Origin: Drosophila miranda
Lineage: Eukaryota; Arthropoda; Insecta; Diptera; Drosophilidae
Direction: 5' to 3'
NCBI RefSeq assembly: GCF_003369915.1
Contig: NC_046677.1
Coordinates: forward strand, 26,430,913-26,494,912
DNA length: 64,000 nt
In this document: positions 12,367-23,710 of the stretch, in pieces
Layout of the letters: every line of letters begins with the position of its first letter
Position numbering within the stretch: position 1 is the first letter of the stretch
Translations under genes and position numbers: made by a program
The notes under the pieces: model-generated
Told to the model about the DNA's origin: nothing
The model's database searches: none
The model's input: only the letters and a program-made list of their open reading frames with translations

Positions 12367-13270
12367 ATGTCTATCGCCAAGCGTGTGCAGGTGGGGTACT
12401 AACGAGACTGTTTATCAGCAGAACCTGAAAATACCTTTATTGGCTTTTTTCTAGCAATGGGCAACATTTGCACGAACCTGGCACATTTACGACTGCACCT
12501 GGCAGAACCCTTTTGAGTCCGCTGCACTGGTGAAAACACATTTAATGGGTCTGCACAAGCCCATATATCATCCTATGAGTAAGTACAACCTATAGTTGTA
12601 GCCACCGGTACTAGTTTTAAGTCAGAAATGTGATACAATCGGGGGCTCGGTGAATGTTTACGTGCGTCATTACATCACAATCTCGGCCGGCGTGTTGTGG
12701 CTCTGTTGGTGGGAGTAAAACAGAATTAGTGGGTGTGCTACACCATTCAAAATGGTAATTATTAAAGCGTCTTCCTAGTCCGATTGATCCCATTTCTGAT
12801 AAGCACTCTGTTTTTCTAGGTTAAGAAATTCCTTCCATCGCCAGCTGTCATTCAAGTCTAAACACAAATCCGTATTTGCAGATGATTGCGGGGACCATGT
12901 GGTGTTGATCAATACCAAGGAAATTGCACTGCCCGGCGACGAGTGGATCAAGCGTGTCTACTTCCATCACACGGGCTACCCCGGCGGTGCATCCTGGACT
13001 CTGGCCTGGCAGCTGCACGAGAAGGATCCCACCATGGTCATGAAGAAGGCGGTGTACAATTCAATGCATGGAAACCTGCAGCGCAGAAACACTATGCAGC
13101 GATTGCATCTATTCTCCGGCGACTCGGTGCCCGATGAGATTCTCCAGAACGTCACAAACCAGATACGCACTCCCCGCACTGTGCCCCAGAGGCTCGATCA
13201 TATTGATAAGGAGACGCTGGAGAACTTCCCCACCATTATGGACTATCCAAAGGACTACATATTGCGTTGA
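12367..13270 (+). CDS. mRpL13: Mitochondrial large ribosomal subunit protein uL13m
   Basis: Three exons, 12367-12390, 12455-12578 and 12882-13270, give a 178-residue protein beginning MSIAKRVQQWATFARTWHI, the expected length for the fly protein. It is a uL13-family component of the mitochondrial 54S/39S ribosomal subunit. Diagnostic stretches include GDHVVLINTKEIALPGDEW, the HHTGYPGG motif and KKAVYNSMHGNLQRRNTMQR. Introns of 64 and 303 nt are GT..AG. A polyadenylation signal AATAAA is at 13316-13321. The promoter carries Motif 1 about 60 bp upstream of the ATG, in keeping with housekeeping expression. Confidence 0.95.
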
Positions 13271-13959
13271 TTGTTGTTAAAATATTGTAATTAAGCAAAA
13301 TACATTTAAACACAAAATAAACGTTGTGTTTTCCCTGTAAAAGAAGGTTATTGGGGTATATTGTTATGAGTTTGATAACATTCCAAGAATTTAAGAATTT
13401 TATGTTATATACAATAAGTTTTCATATCCACAATATCATATATATCATTTATTTCCAGCTAAAATTTTCAGTGTACAAGAAACCAAGATATTTCTCAATC
13501 TGATTGTTGGTCTGCTGTAGTGCGTGGTATCAACAAGTCGGCTTTCTGCCGTTGCCATTTCACACTTCTGTAAAGTGGCAAGGCTTTGCATTTAGAGTTG
13601 CCAGATCTTTGAAAAGAGCTTGTTCAGCCGGCACGGCAGTGAATTGCAAGTTCTTAATATTTTGTCTTGGCGACGCCTACTAATTCATCTCCAAACATAT
13701 ATCAGAGGTGCGATCATCATATACTATACATACTTTTCGCATCTGGAGAGGTTTTTCCCTTCGCATTGCTCGAATCTCTATCAAATCTTTATTTATTTTA
13801 TGATAAGCTTATCGGCGTCCAAGAAACACAAACCAAACGCTTTCTCCCTCTGTTCTTGCAGTCTCCAAACGCGGCTTTTGCACGACACACCTACAGCAGC
13901 TCCAGCAGCCGTTCCACCAGCCACAACTTTGTCCAATTTATCAACTCCAAAAACGCAAC

Positions 13960-16057
13960 ATGGGCCGCCTGGGTACTGTGGATCCTAGCTCCTACTCGCA
14001 GCCGGATTTGATTACCACGGAGCACAGTGTTCTCAACTGGAAAGTGGATTTCGATGCCACCAAACTGCAGGGCAGTGTGGTGCATCGCTTCAATGTGCTG
14101 TCCACTAATTTGGAGAAGATTGTGAGTAGCTGGAAAGAGATTAAACCATAGTCCTGAACAAATTGCACCTTTGGTAGCTCCTGGACGTGCGCGACATCAA
14201 TGTGACCAATGCCACGTTGCTGGCTGGAGGCAGTGAGCTGCCCATCAATTACTTCATCAGCGATCCCGTGGACGATATTGGACAAAAGCTAACACTGGAG
14301 TTGCCAGCCGGCACGGCTAAGGGGAGGTGAGCATTCGCATTCAGATCGATAAGCTAATCTTTATGGGACTTGTAAATAATCCACACTACTTCACTCCTAT
14401 CGTCTAGCCTCAATGTTCGCATCGATTACGAGACCTCAAGCAGTGCCAGCGGCCTGCAGTGGCTGAATCCCACCCAGACCCTGGGCAAGGAGCATCCCTA
14501 TATGTTCTCCCAGTGTCAGGCCATACACGCTCGCTCTGTGGTGCCCTGCCAGGATACGCCAGCGGTGAAGTTCACCTACGATGCTGTGATTGAGCATCCC
14601 ACCGAGCTTACTGCCCTGATGAGTGCCATAATTGACAAGAAGCAGCCCGGCAAGACACACTTCAAGCAGGAAGTGCCCATACCCGCCTATCTCGTGGCCA
14701 TTGCCATTGGAAGGCTGGTCTCCCGACCACTGGGCGAGAATTCCAATGTCTGGGCCGAAGAAGCCATTGTAGATGCCTGTGCCGAGGAGTTTTCTGAAAC
14801 GTCCACCATGCTGAAGACTGCCTCCGATCTGTGCGGTCCCTATGTGTGGAAGCAGTACGATTTGCTGGTGATGCCACCATCATTCCCCTACGGTGGCATG
14901 GAGAATCCATGCCTGACCTTTGTCACACCCACTCTGCTGGCGGGCGACAAATCACTGGCCGATGTCGTGGCCCATGAGATTGCACACAGCTGGACGGGCA
15001 ATTTGGTGACCAACAAGAACTTCGAGCACTTCTGGCTAAACGAAGGATTCACCGTGTTCGTCGAGTCAAAGATTGTGGGACGGATGCAGGGTGCCAAGGA
15101 GCTGGACTTTAAGATGCTGGGCAATCTGACCGATTTGCAGGAGTGTGTGAGTACAACGTCCATTGCATTCCTTTACTATTCCTCCTAATTTGCGTTTTCC
15201 TGCTACAGTTGCGCACTCAACTCAGTGGCACACCAGAGCTTACCAAATTGGTTGTGGATCTATCCAACTGTGGCCCTGATGATGCGTTCTCCTCAGTGCC
15301 TTATATCAAGGGCTCCACATTCCTGCGCTATCTGGAGGATTTGCTTGGTGGACCAACTGTCTTTGAGCCTTTCTTGCGTGAATACCTGAAGAAATTCGCC
15401 TACAAATCGATTGAGACCAATGACTTCAAGAGTGCCTTGTATGATTACTTCAAGGATACGGACAAAAAGGATCAACTGAGTGAGGTGGACTGGGATCTGT
15501 GGCTAACCTGTGAGGGCATGCCGCCAATTATACCCAAGTAGGTACTCATAATTTCTAAGGTAACTCTCTTACTAAAATGCGCATGTTTCTATAGATTCGA
15601 CGAATCCCTGGCCAATGTCACCACGGATCTGGCCAAACTGTGGAGCTCTGCTACTGTATCTAAATTGGTAGACAACAAGGACATCAAGCAGACCATTTCC
15701 ATCCATCAACTGATTGACTTCCTGGGCAAACTGATCGAGTCGAAGGATATTGTGGAGTTGAACGAATGCAAGATTAAACTCCTCGAGTCCACGTACAATC
15801 TGAAGCAGTCCAAGAACGCTGAAGTGCGCTTCCGCCTGAATCGCTTGATCATTCGTGCACGCCTGATCAACCGCCTGGACGAGATCATTGAATTTGCCAA
15901 CTCCAATTTCCGCATGAAGTTCTGCCGCCCCATCTACCGCGATCTGGCCGCCTGGCCCGAGGCCAAGCCTGCGGCCATTCGCAACTTTGTCAAGGTCAAG
16001 GACCAGATGATGGCCGTGTGCTCCCACACTATCGAAAAGGACCTGGGATTGAAGTAA
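13960..16057 (+). CDS. CG10602: M1 metallopeptidase, leukotriene A4 hydrolase / aminopeptidase B-like
   Basis: Exons 13960-14121, 14178-14326, 14408-15146, 15209-15537 and 15595-16057 encode 613 residues, the usual LTA4H length. The N-terminal beta domain begins MGRLGTVDPSSYSQPDL. The central zinc-peptidase domain carries the exopeptidase motif GGMENP (about 14893-14910), the zinc site HEIAHSWTGNLVTN with the second-shell Glu in FWLNEGFTVF (about 14970-15060), and then the helical C-terminal domain. The motifs predict an active zinc aminopeptidase; the leukotriene step itself cannot be inferred for insects. The gene follows mRpL13 by about 0.7 kb. An acceptor just before 13862 and an open frame from there to the ATG imply a 5' exon further upstream (a possible donor is near 13706) and perhaps a longer N-terminal form. 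The symbol rests on recalled adjacency to mRpL13 in D. melanogaster. Confidence 0.88.
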
Positions 16058-16825
16058 ACTAAATTTAAGTCGAAAACTTTGTGCATTTCGAGATCTGATC
16101 TGTTAAGTAAATATGAAATTGTTTGTGTATTCTTATGGGTTTTGCTTTCCGTTTGGTTTCTTGAATTATTTGTTTTTATTAAAAAATAAGCAAAACTACG
16201 TTTATAACAAGTTGATTTCCGTTTTCCATGCTCATTGTAATTTCTAATTTTCAATTTTGCTTGCAATTTTGTTGTGTTATTAGGTTTCCTATTACAATTA
16301 CAATAAGTATTACCAATTTGTTCAGCTCAATTTTTGGATATCCGTTCAACATTGACCAATGCTCGTATGGCCTCCGTGCTCATTCGGTTCCGTATACCTA
16401 ATCAAAGGGGCAATGATCTTGTGGATCTTCCTTCTGTTTCAAAACTTTACTTTGTATCATCTTTCATTAAATTCTTTAAATTTCTCTCTCGGCTCGTAAT
16501 ACACACATACAATTTATTATTAAATTTATTATTGTTTGCTTTGCTCGGCGCTGCTTAAATATTTTCTCTGTTCTCCCTGTTCTCCTCTCAACTGTTTTCA
16601 TCGACGTGTTTTGCTTGTTCGTTTTCTTGTTTTCTTTTTTTAAACTAATTAACAATTTTGTTTTTCACTTCTTACATTGACCAAAATTCTACAACATGCT
16701 TCAAATTTCTGTTATTCCAGTTTATAGCTGAGAAATCTTCATAATTCAGTTTGTATTTGGGGCTTTTCTCCTTCGGCTTCAGCTTCAGCTTCTCCTTCAT
16801 GTCGGGGTTGAGGAATTAAAAACTA
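16058..16825. other. Convergent 3' region between the LTA4H-like and MARVEL genes
   Basis: AT-rich sequence with no supported coding signal. ATTAAA near 16177 could end the plus-strand gene, and a minus-strand AATAAA near 16505-16525 could end the MARVEL gene. Confidence 0.45.
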
Positions 16826-18373
16826 TCACGCACTAGAATTATCATTGGAACGGGACGTGGATGGACCGGCACCCTGATCATCGCCTAACACGAATGTGGG
16901 ACTCTGGCGGGATGTGTGATAGTGATAGCCCTCTCGATAACGTTGATTGGGTTTTGTCCGTGCGGTTTGTGTGTGACCCAATGCTGGACGCTGATTGTTG
17001 AGCTCATTGGGTCGTTTGGCTGCGGGGCGGAAATAATAATGCAGATAGTCAATGGATATTACAGAAAGGGAAGATATCAGATACCCTTGCAAATTGATTG
17101 GACATTTATATTATAGCGTGTTTTCCCATCGATGTGTCAATATGAAATATTGAACCGATTTCGATCAAAGTTTACTTTTTCATTCGATTCCAAATACCTT
17201 TGCAAGGGTACAAATCATTGCATAGCTCCTTATTTGGTCTTACCAGGTATATAAGGCTTTTGATTATAGGACGATTGTTGTTGTTGTTGGTTATATAGAT
17301 CCTCCGATGCTGCTGCATTGCCATTACGATATGGCGTCGCATGCAGCTCGGTGCTACAAATAATGGGACTCATCGGTGTCATTTCGCGATCCTCGATAAA
17401 CAATTCGCTGGCATCGTCGGGCACCTGACGGTACTGAGTCCATGGCCAGGATGCGATGCCCGACAAAAGAAATGCCTCCAAGGCGCACACATATCCAATA
17501 ATCTGGAAAGAATAATCATGTCATTTGATGGATGATTTTCTGCTTCATGATGGTGCGACTTACGCCTGTGGCTAATAGTGTGTCCCTGGAATGCTTGGAT
17601 ACCCATGTGTATTCAGTGGCACAGAGGACCATGTGGACAAGTAATGTGGAGCTCAAAATAAATATCAAACCAATACTCAGGTACATCCACGTATTCTAGG
17701 GAGAGAGATGATATAATTATATATACTTTTTGGGGGGTTTTGTTTGTTTTTGCTGTTATTTATAGTTACCACTTTAGTCCAATTGAATGGAAACATGAGA
17801 GCTATATGCGATATATCCAGAAAGAGCATGAGACATGTGATGAGTAGCGAGAAGAGCGCACAGAAGACCATCAGTCTCAGGCGTCCGATGAGTGGCAGTA
17901 GAAAGAGGCCCACCTGTACCGTGCCCGCAGAGCATTCGCAGGCCAGGCAGGCGGCCGAGGATAACTACGGATATACATACATATAGTGGATGTATAGGTG
18001 TACTATATACGATCGATCTTACCACCAATAGTATGCGCACAATCCCTGTAGGCGTTTTCAAGTGTTGCGGATCACAGTGTAGGGCAACGCCCCATGGCAG
18101 CGGTGTCGCTCCGCTGCGCTGTTTGTAGTTGGCATGCGAGTCCCAGGAGGTGCATGTGCCCAGCGGCGATTCGAGGGATAGCGAGAGCTCACCGGCCCTG
18201 CTGCCAGCTATTTCAAAGTCCTGCTCATCGTCCAGCTGACAGCAGACCGGCTCCAGCTCCAGCTCACGTATCTCGTCCAGCAGCAGTTCTATCTCGTCCG
18301 TGCCATATAGATCAGATACAGACGGTATGAAACGTTGGGGTTGTTGCATTGCCCGTTGCGGGATGTGTCCCAC
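16826..18373 (-). CDS. Four-transmembrane MARVEL-domain-like membrane protein
   Basis: Five minus-strand exons (18373-18023, 17964-17770, 17695-17564, 17502-17244, 17019-16826) join in frame to 376 residues. A second Met at 18349 would shorten this by eight. The acidic N-terminal tail (about 115 residues) is followed by four hydrophobic helices: GIVRILLVVLSSAACLAC, RLRLMVFCALFSLLITCLML, MYLSIGLIFILSSTLLVHMV and ATGIIGYVCALEAFLLSGI. These are followed by a polar, Gln-rich cytoplasmic tail ending in a Ser/Asn-rich stretch. Helix spacing and the TPTGIVRI start of helix 1 resemble MARVEL/CMTM proteins, which act in membrane apposition and vesicle traffic. The family call is from topology and is moderate; I do not recognise a specific fly gene name. 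Confidence 0.72.
17040..17225. repeat. Probable degraded interspersed element in a MARVEL-gene intron
   Basis: The intron between the last two exons is bounded by inverted-looking ends, gatacccttgcaaa near 17078 and cctttgcaagggtac near 17199. These resemble the 'ataccctTGCAagggtat' termini of abundant Drosophila intergenic elements of the DINE-1/Helentron type. The identification is from remembered resemblance only. Confidence 0.3.
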
Positions 18374-19547
18374 ATCACCGATGGTTGCCCCTCAACTTTC
18401 AATAGCTGCTTCCACGCTCTATATCTCTTTCTCTCCCGTCCGTGGTGCTATGTACTCTGTCTCTTTTTCTCTGTCTTGTTCTCTATCAGCGTATCTGGAA
18501 GTGAAAGAGTGAAGAAGGAGACCCAATGAGTTCTACATTTTATATGCCACAGAAATTGATAACTGTCAAGCAGCCTGCCCCCGACGCTCATTAGAGGCCC
18601 CTCGAATCCATCCCCATCCCCATTCCCATCCCCATCCAAAGCTCCGTCCTGTCCCAAGCTTTTGTGCATAACCATAACGGTAATTTGATATGAGTCGTCG
18701 GCGACGACTTTGACGTTGCCGCGGCTCGGCTGTCACTCATACGCCATGTGTGCCGCGGCGAAGCGCTTCTAGCGAGCCCCTTGGGTGTTGCCAATCAGAA
18801 TACACTACGGCCAGGGCCTAGGGCTATGTGAACTTCCAAAGCAGATTTGTTTATATTAATATTAAAGTAAGGATTTAAGTAAATAATGGTGGAATCTTTG
18901 TGGAATGAGAAATGAACGCTTAAAGAGATTAACTTTCACAGCTAGGAAACTTTTAAGTACAGAGTACTCCTGACTGTGAAAATCGGAATGTGAATCCAAT
19001 ATTTACATAGCAACCATTTCCTATTCCTCTATGTAGGTATATTTATACAATTCCTTCCGCAATTCCTGATTCCAAATTAAAACCAAAAGCGCTCATCAAT
19101 CACTTTAATTCAAAGCAACAGCACGAGAGGAGTATCTGCCATGTTTCATTTATCAACTTCACGTCTAATTACCGAGAGAAACACTCGCTTCGGCACTCCG
19201 CTACAGTTTTCCATTTATTATTTTTAATTGCGTCTGATGTGCGGTCTCTGATAAACCTCTCCACATTCCGCATTCCACATTCCAGATGAGGTGGCTGCCA
19301 ACTTGAAATTAAATCGAATTGGTTTTCCTTTTACCACCAGGTAGGAGTGCTCCTCCTGCTCCTGCTCCCGCTCAAGCCACACATCGATGGCCCCAGCGCG
19401 TATGCAATGCATTTTTTTTTTCAGTGAAACATTTTTATGCCGCACACATACACCGGCAATTAACACAGACAGATGCATGTGTGTGTGTGTGGAATACATG
19501 TAAAGGAAACTCCTTGGAGAATTTCAACAATTTTCGACATGGACTGC

Positions 19548-19576
19548 TGCCTGCCTGCCTGCCTGCCTGCCTGCCT
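19548..19576. repeat. CCTG tetranucleotide microsatellite
   Basis: About seven consecutive tgcc/cctg units, uninterrupted in the gene-poor interval. Confidence 0.9.
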
Positions 19577-19664
19577 TTCTGCTGTCCGGCAGCATTCGCC
19601 TTGAGTTGTCATAATCAGGACACAAAATGAAGGTAGCTTATGCTCCCTGCTGTCATTCGTCCTG

Positions 19665-19920
19665 TTGTCATACCCTGGACGAGGGTATGATGATTATGAA
19701 AAGATGTTTTGTTTGCAATGAAGAGAATAAAGGAAACATCTCAAAGTGGAATATAACCATCTTTTTAGTAGTACAGAAATCGGTAATGCTCGAATCGGAC
19801 TATCTGGGAAGAACATACTACTTTCTAAGGACTAAGGACTTTCTTCCCAAACTTCATCAACGTCCGGCAAGGGTATATCCAGCTTCGTAACCCATATAGC
19901 CGTATCTACTGTTGCTGTGG
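19665..19920. mobile_element. Degraded DINE-1/Helentron-like relic
   Basis: The stretch opens with taccctggacgagggtatga and closes with ggcaagggtatatccagctt. This matches the pattern of ends and the interior order (gagggtat .. gaaggaaacatct .. aatcggactat) of the short non-autonomous elements scattered through Drosophila intergenic DNA. No coding capacity is seen. Family assignment needs a library search. Confidence 0.4.
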
Positions 19921-22900
19921 CAGCAGCACAAGGACTCTGGGGCAGGCAGTGGCAGTGGCAGTGGCATGCAGCAGCAGGACAAGAGCAATGCAGCTGGCCA
20001 GTCAACACGAGAGGAACTGAGGCATAGGAGCAGCCCATATGTACATACATATATGTACACGTATATCTCTCTCGACAGGCAATGTAACAACTCACTCTCT
20101 CTCTCGCTCTCTCTCTCTATCTCTCACACTCTTGCGCTCCCTGTCTTTCTATGCTGCTCTCTTTTGGCTGTTTTTTTGTGAAGTTTTTGTTGCTGTCAGA
20201 GCCTTAGCCTCTGCTTCTGCTGATGCTGCTGCTGCTGCTGCTGTTCGTGTTGTCCTTGCTCTAGTTTGAGCGCGAGAATGTCCCCAGCCTCCGGTTTTGG
20301 ACCTGGTCCCCCCCACCGTCAACCCACCTATACACGCCCTTATCTGTGGCTATTATCGCTGCATATAATCTGCTAGGAAAAAGAGTACCCATCGAGTGCC
20401 TAATGAGAGTCCTTGTCAGCATCTTTCTGAAAGGACAATCATGCTCTATCTTATCCCATCGATTCCCCCGCATTAAGCCCTTCACCTGAACCTACCACAC
20501 AGGCTCCAGCCCCCGCCATCGTACAATTTGGAATCAATTATGCTCATCTGCATATAAACTGACTTGGCTTCCTGTAGGGCTCCCCCTCGAGCCACCACCG
20601 CCGCCACCGCCACCGCCACCGCCACCAGCACCTCACGGAAGTGGAAGTGGAAGTGCAAGTGCTGTGTATGCAAATTTATTATGGAATGAGTAAAAGAAGG
20701 ATGGAAACTGGCGTTTAGGCCTCATGATAGTATAGCCTGCAGGACAGGACAGGGCAGAGAACGGCAGTGGTAGTAGGTTCAAGGGTTGGACACTCATCGG
20801 GGCTCAACGCTGGCGTCGGCTGCATTTCTTATTTATGAACGTGCATAGACAATGCCCTGGGCCGCAGCCCGACTCTTGTTGCTTTTTGTTTGAGTTGAGT
20901 GCGGACATGGCACGGACACGGTATGGTATGGTACGGTACGGTACTCTATGCCTTCCTAAGTACACAATCACACAGCACTGCACAGCACAGCACACCCATC
21001 CATACGATGTGCAACTTTTGTCGCATTCAATGGACCAAAGTTGCCGTAAATAACTTTTAATAGAATTTTTAATGGGCTTCGGTTCGGTTCGCTTGGTTGG
21101 CTGACCAAATCGTTTGTTGGACTCCACCTAAAACTCAGCCATATTGTATGGCAATTTCATATTAATATAGATTGCTGTAATGACTTTGTCCAGGCAATAA
21201 ACGCAAATACTGAATTTGTTTGGCAAATATTACAATAAGTATTTGGGCTGTGGTCATGGAAAGGCATTAAATGGTACGAATATGAGATTGATATTGAACA
21301 CAAGCAATTTTTAACAGACAAAAAAATTAATCAATTTAGCGCCATTTAGTTCCTTAGCATTTCCTTAGACACCGTTTGTTCTAGGGTTTAACTAAGAAAA
21401 ATCTTGCCTAGTTGTAGCTTAATTTCTGCACCTGGTTTCGGGAAACGAAGCACACCAAGTTAAAGCTGAGAAGTTCTTAAAGGAATTAAAAAAGATAGCA
21501 AGGCATCTATCTGTAAGTTTTTATCCCTTATACGATACGAGCACTGGTAAAAGCTAAGAGAACAGCTAATGGACCCTCAAAAATGATTACAAAAAATTGT
21601 ATATTCCCTAAGAGATATTAGCACTGAGCAATGCACTCCATAGCCATAGCTTATGAAGCATAAGCCTCCAAAATAAGACAGATGCACAGGCCATCAGATG
21701 CACATCAAATTCCACTAGATGATATTATAAAATTTTCATGCGATTTCTTTCGCCTGGCAAACGAAAACGAAAACTTCTCTATGCATTTTAAACTTGCACA
21801 GAACTTTTGCTGGAATAATAAATTTTTTATGGGCTTGGAGAAACTAATGACCTAAGCAGGGACCAGGATGGATCCACGTAAAGTTATCAGCCACGTGGTC
21901 TTTGAACTGTGACCATAAACCATGGAGCATAGAGCAAATGTCGGACAGGGCTTGGGCTTGGGTTGGGGCTTGGGGGGTCCTTCGTAAGTTGCGTATAAAT
22001 TTGAGCTAAAATTATTGGAATTTTTTGTGTATTTTTTTTCGTTACTGCTGCTGTTGCTGGTTGCAGACATTTTGACTCTCGTCCTCGATTCGTGGCGGCA
22101 ACATTCAATGCGGCTGGTCTGGGTCGAAAGAATGGGGGGCATGGGGCATGGGGCATGGGGCATGGTATTGGGGCCGAGTCTGTGAGTCTTTTGCCTACTT
22201 ATTATGCCGCCGCATGTTTCTCTATGTTTGCTCTTTCTTTTTTGCGGAATTATCGATTATAAATGAATATTTCATTAGGGCAGAAGCTTGGAGAGTGGGA
22301 GAGAGGGGTAGAGTGGAGAAGGTGCCTGGTGCCTGGCACCTGCTGCCGGCTGGCTTCCGTTTCCGGGTCGCGACACTTGCAAGGCTATTTTCAATTAAAA
22401 TGCAGCATACTTTTCCACTTCTCCGCTTCACACGTATTTGTCTCTCTCGTTCCATATCGCTCCACTCTTTCTATACACTCTGTATCCGTCTGTGTGTCTC
22501 TGTGGAATGTTGTATAATGGATGGTATCCCCACTTCTGCTTTGTGTCGCATAATTACCAATGGCAGGATAATTAAGGCAGCGCCAGCCAGGGGCCAAAAT
22601 AAAAAGGACAACGAGCCCCGAATGCGGGTCCCGGCTCCAGGGATTTGCAAATGGCGTGGGTCGAGTAGGAGTGGGAGGCCTGCCAGTGGGGGTGGCGAGT
22701 GGGTGGCAGGTGGTTGGCCGGTGCTACGAGCACGTGACTAACGGTAATGGCACGCCAAATCACAGAGCGAATGAAATATTTTCGGTGGGAGTGTTTTTGC
22801 CACTCTGTTCATTGCGAATCCTCAATGAGTGTCCTCTGTATACGGCAAGGTGGAGTATTTTAGCGTATTTTAAACTTTAATTTAGTTAAATTTGTATCGA

Positions 22901-23673
22901 AATTAATTTTGGAAGATCAGCCAAGGACCCCAGACCCCCCATGCCTCCTTTTCAAGTGGATTTAAGGTTTATAATTTTAGAAATTAAATAAATAGCCTTA
23001 GAAGAGTAACTGATATTCGCTTGCATTCTCTTGAAAATAATTTATTTTAATAGGAAGTGGGGTTTTATTTGTAGACCCTTTCAGAGCTCATGCTAAATTA
23101 CAGAATATTACTAAATGTTTCTAGAGAATTCTGTATGCATCACGGTGTGAAAGGGCTGGAAAAGGAGATGGATGAGACCGAGTCCAACAAAGTGCCTCCA
23201 AAATAGTAGAAACCACCAAAGAATATTTAACCAAAATAAACTGCTAGTGCCAGAGGCCATAGGCAGTCCCTCAAGACAAGAGATCCTGATGGTATTTACT
23301 TAACAAAAACATACTTAAAATGTGCCTAAACTTATTCAAATATCTTAAGATTATGCATTAAACTAACTTCGAATTTCCTCCAAACTTTTGAATCAATTAA
23401 AGAAATAAAGTTTCACTTTTCACGACTAAACTTTGCTCACTGCGAAGGGTTTCCCTTTGGAAACCCCAACCCGTGATCCTCTTATGCTAAACTTATGAGC
23501 CAACTCCACTTGAGATTTAACCACCTCACCCCCTAGCCAACCCCACTGAGTACTCACCCCTCTCTCTTAGCCCAGCGGCACTCGACAAAAACTTGAGGGA
23601 AAAAGTGATTAAAGCTCACGTTTCGGGATTACGTAAGCTCCTACAGGGATACTTAGCCGGGTCCCATTTTTCC

Positions 23674-23674
<1 letters not shown>

Positions 23675-23707
<33 letters not shown>
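23675..23707. repeat. GT dinucleotide microsatellite
   Basis: About 16 uninterrupted GT units followed by a G-run. Confidence 0.92.
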
Positions 23708-23710
<3 letters not shown>

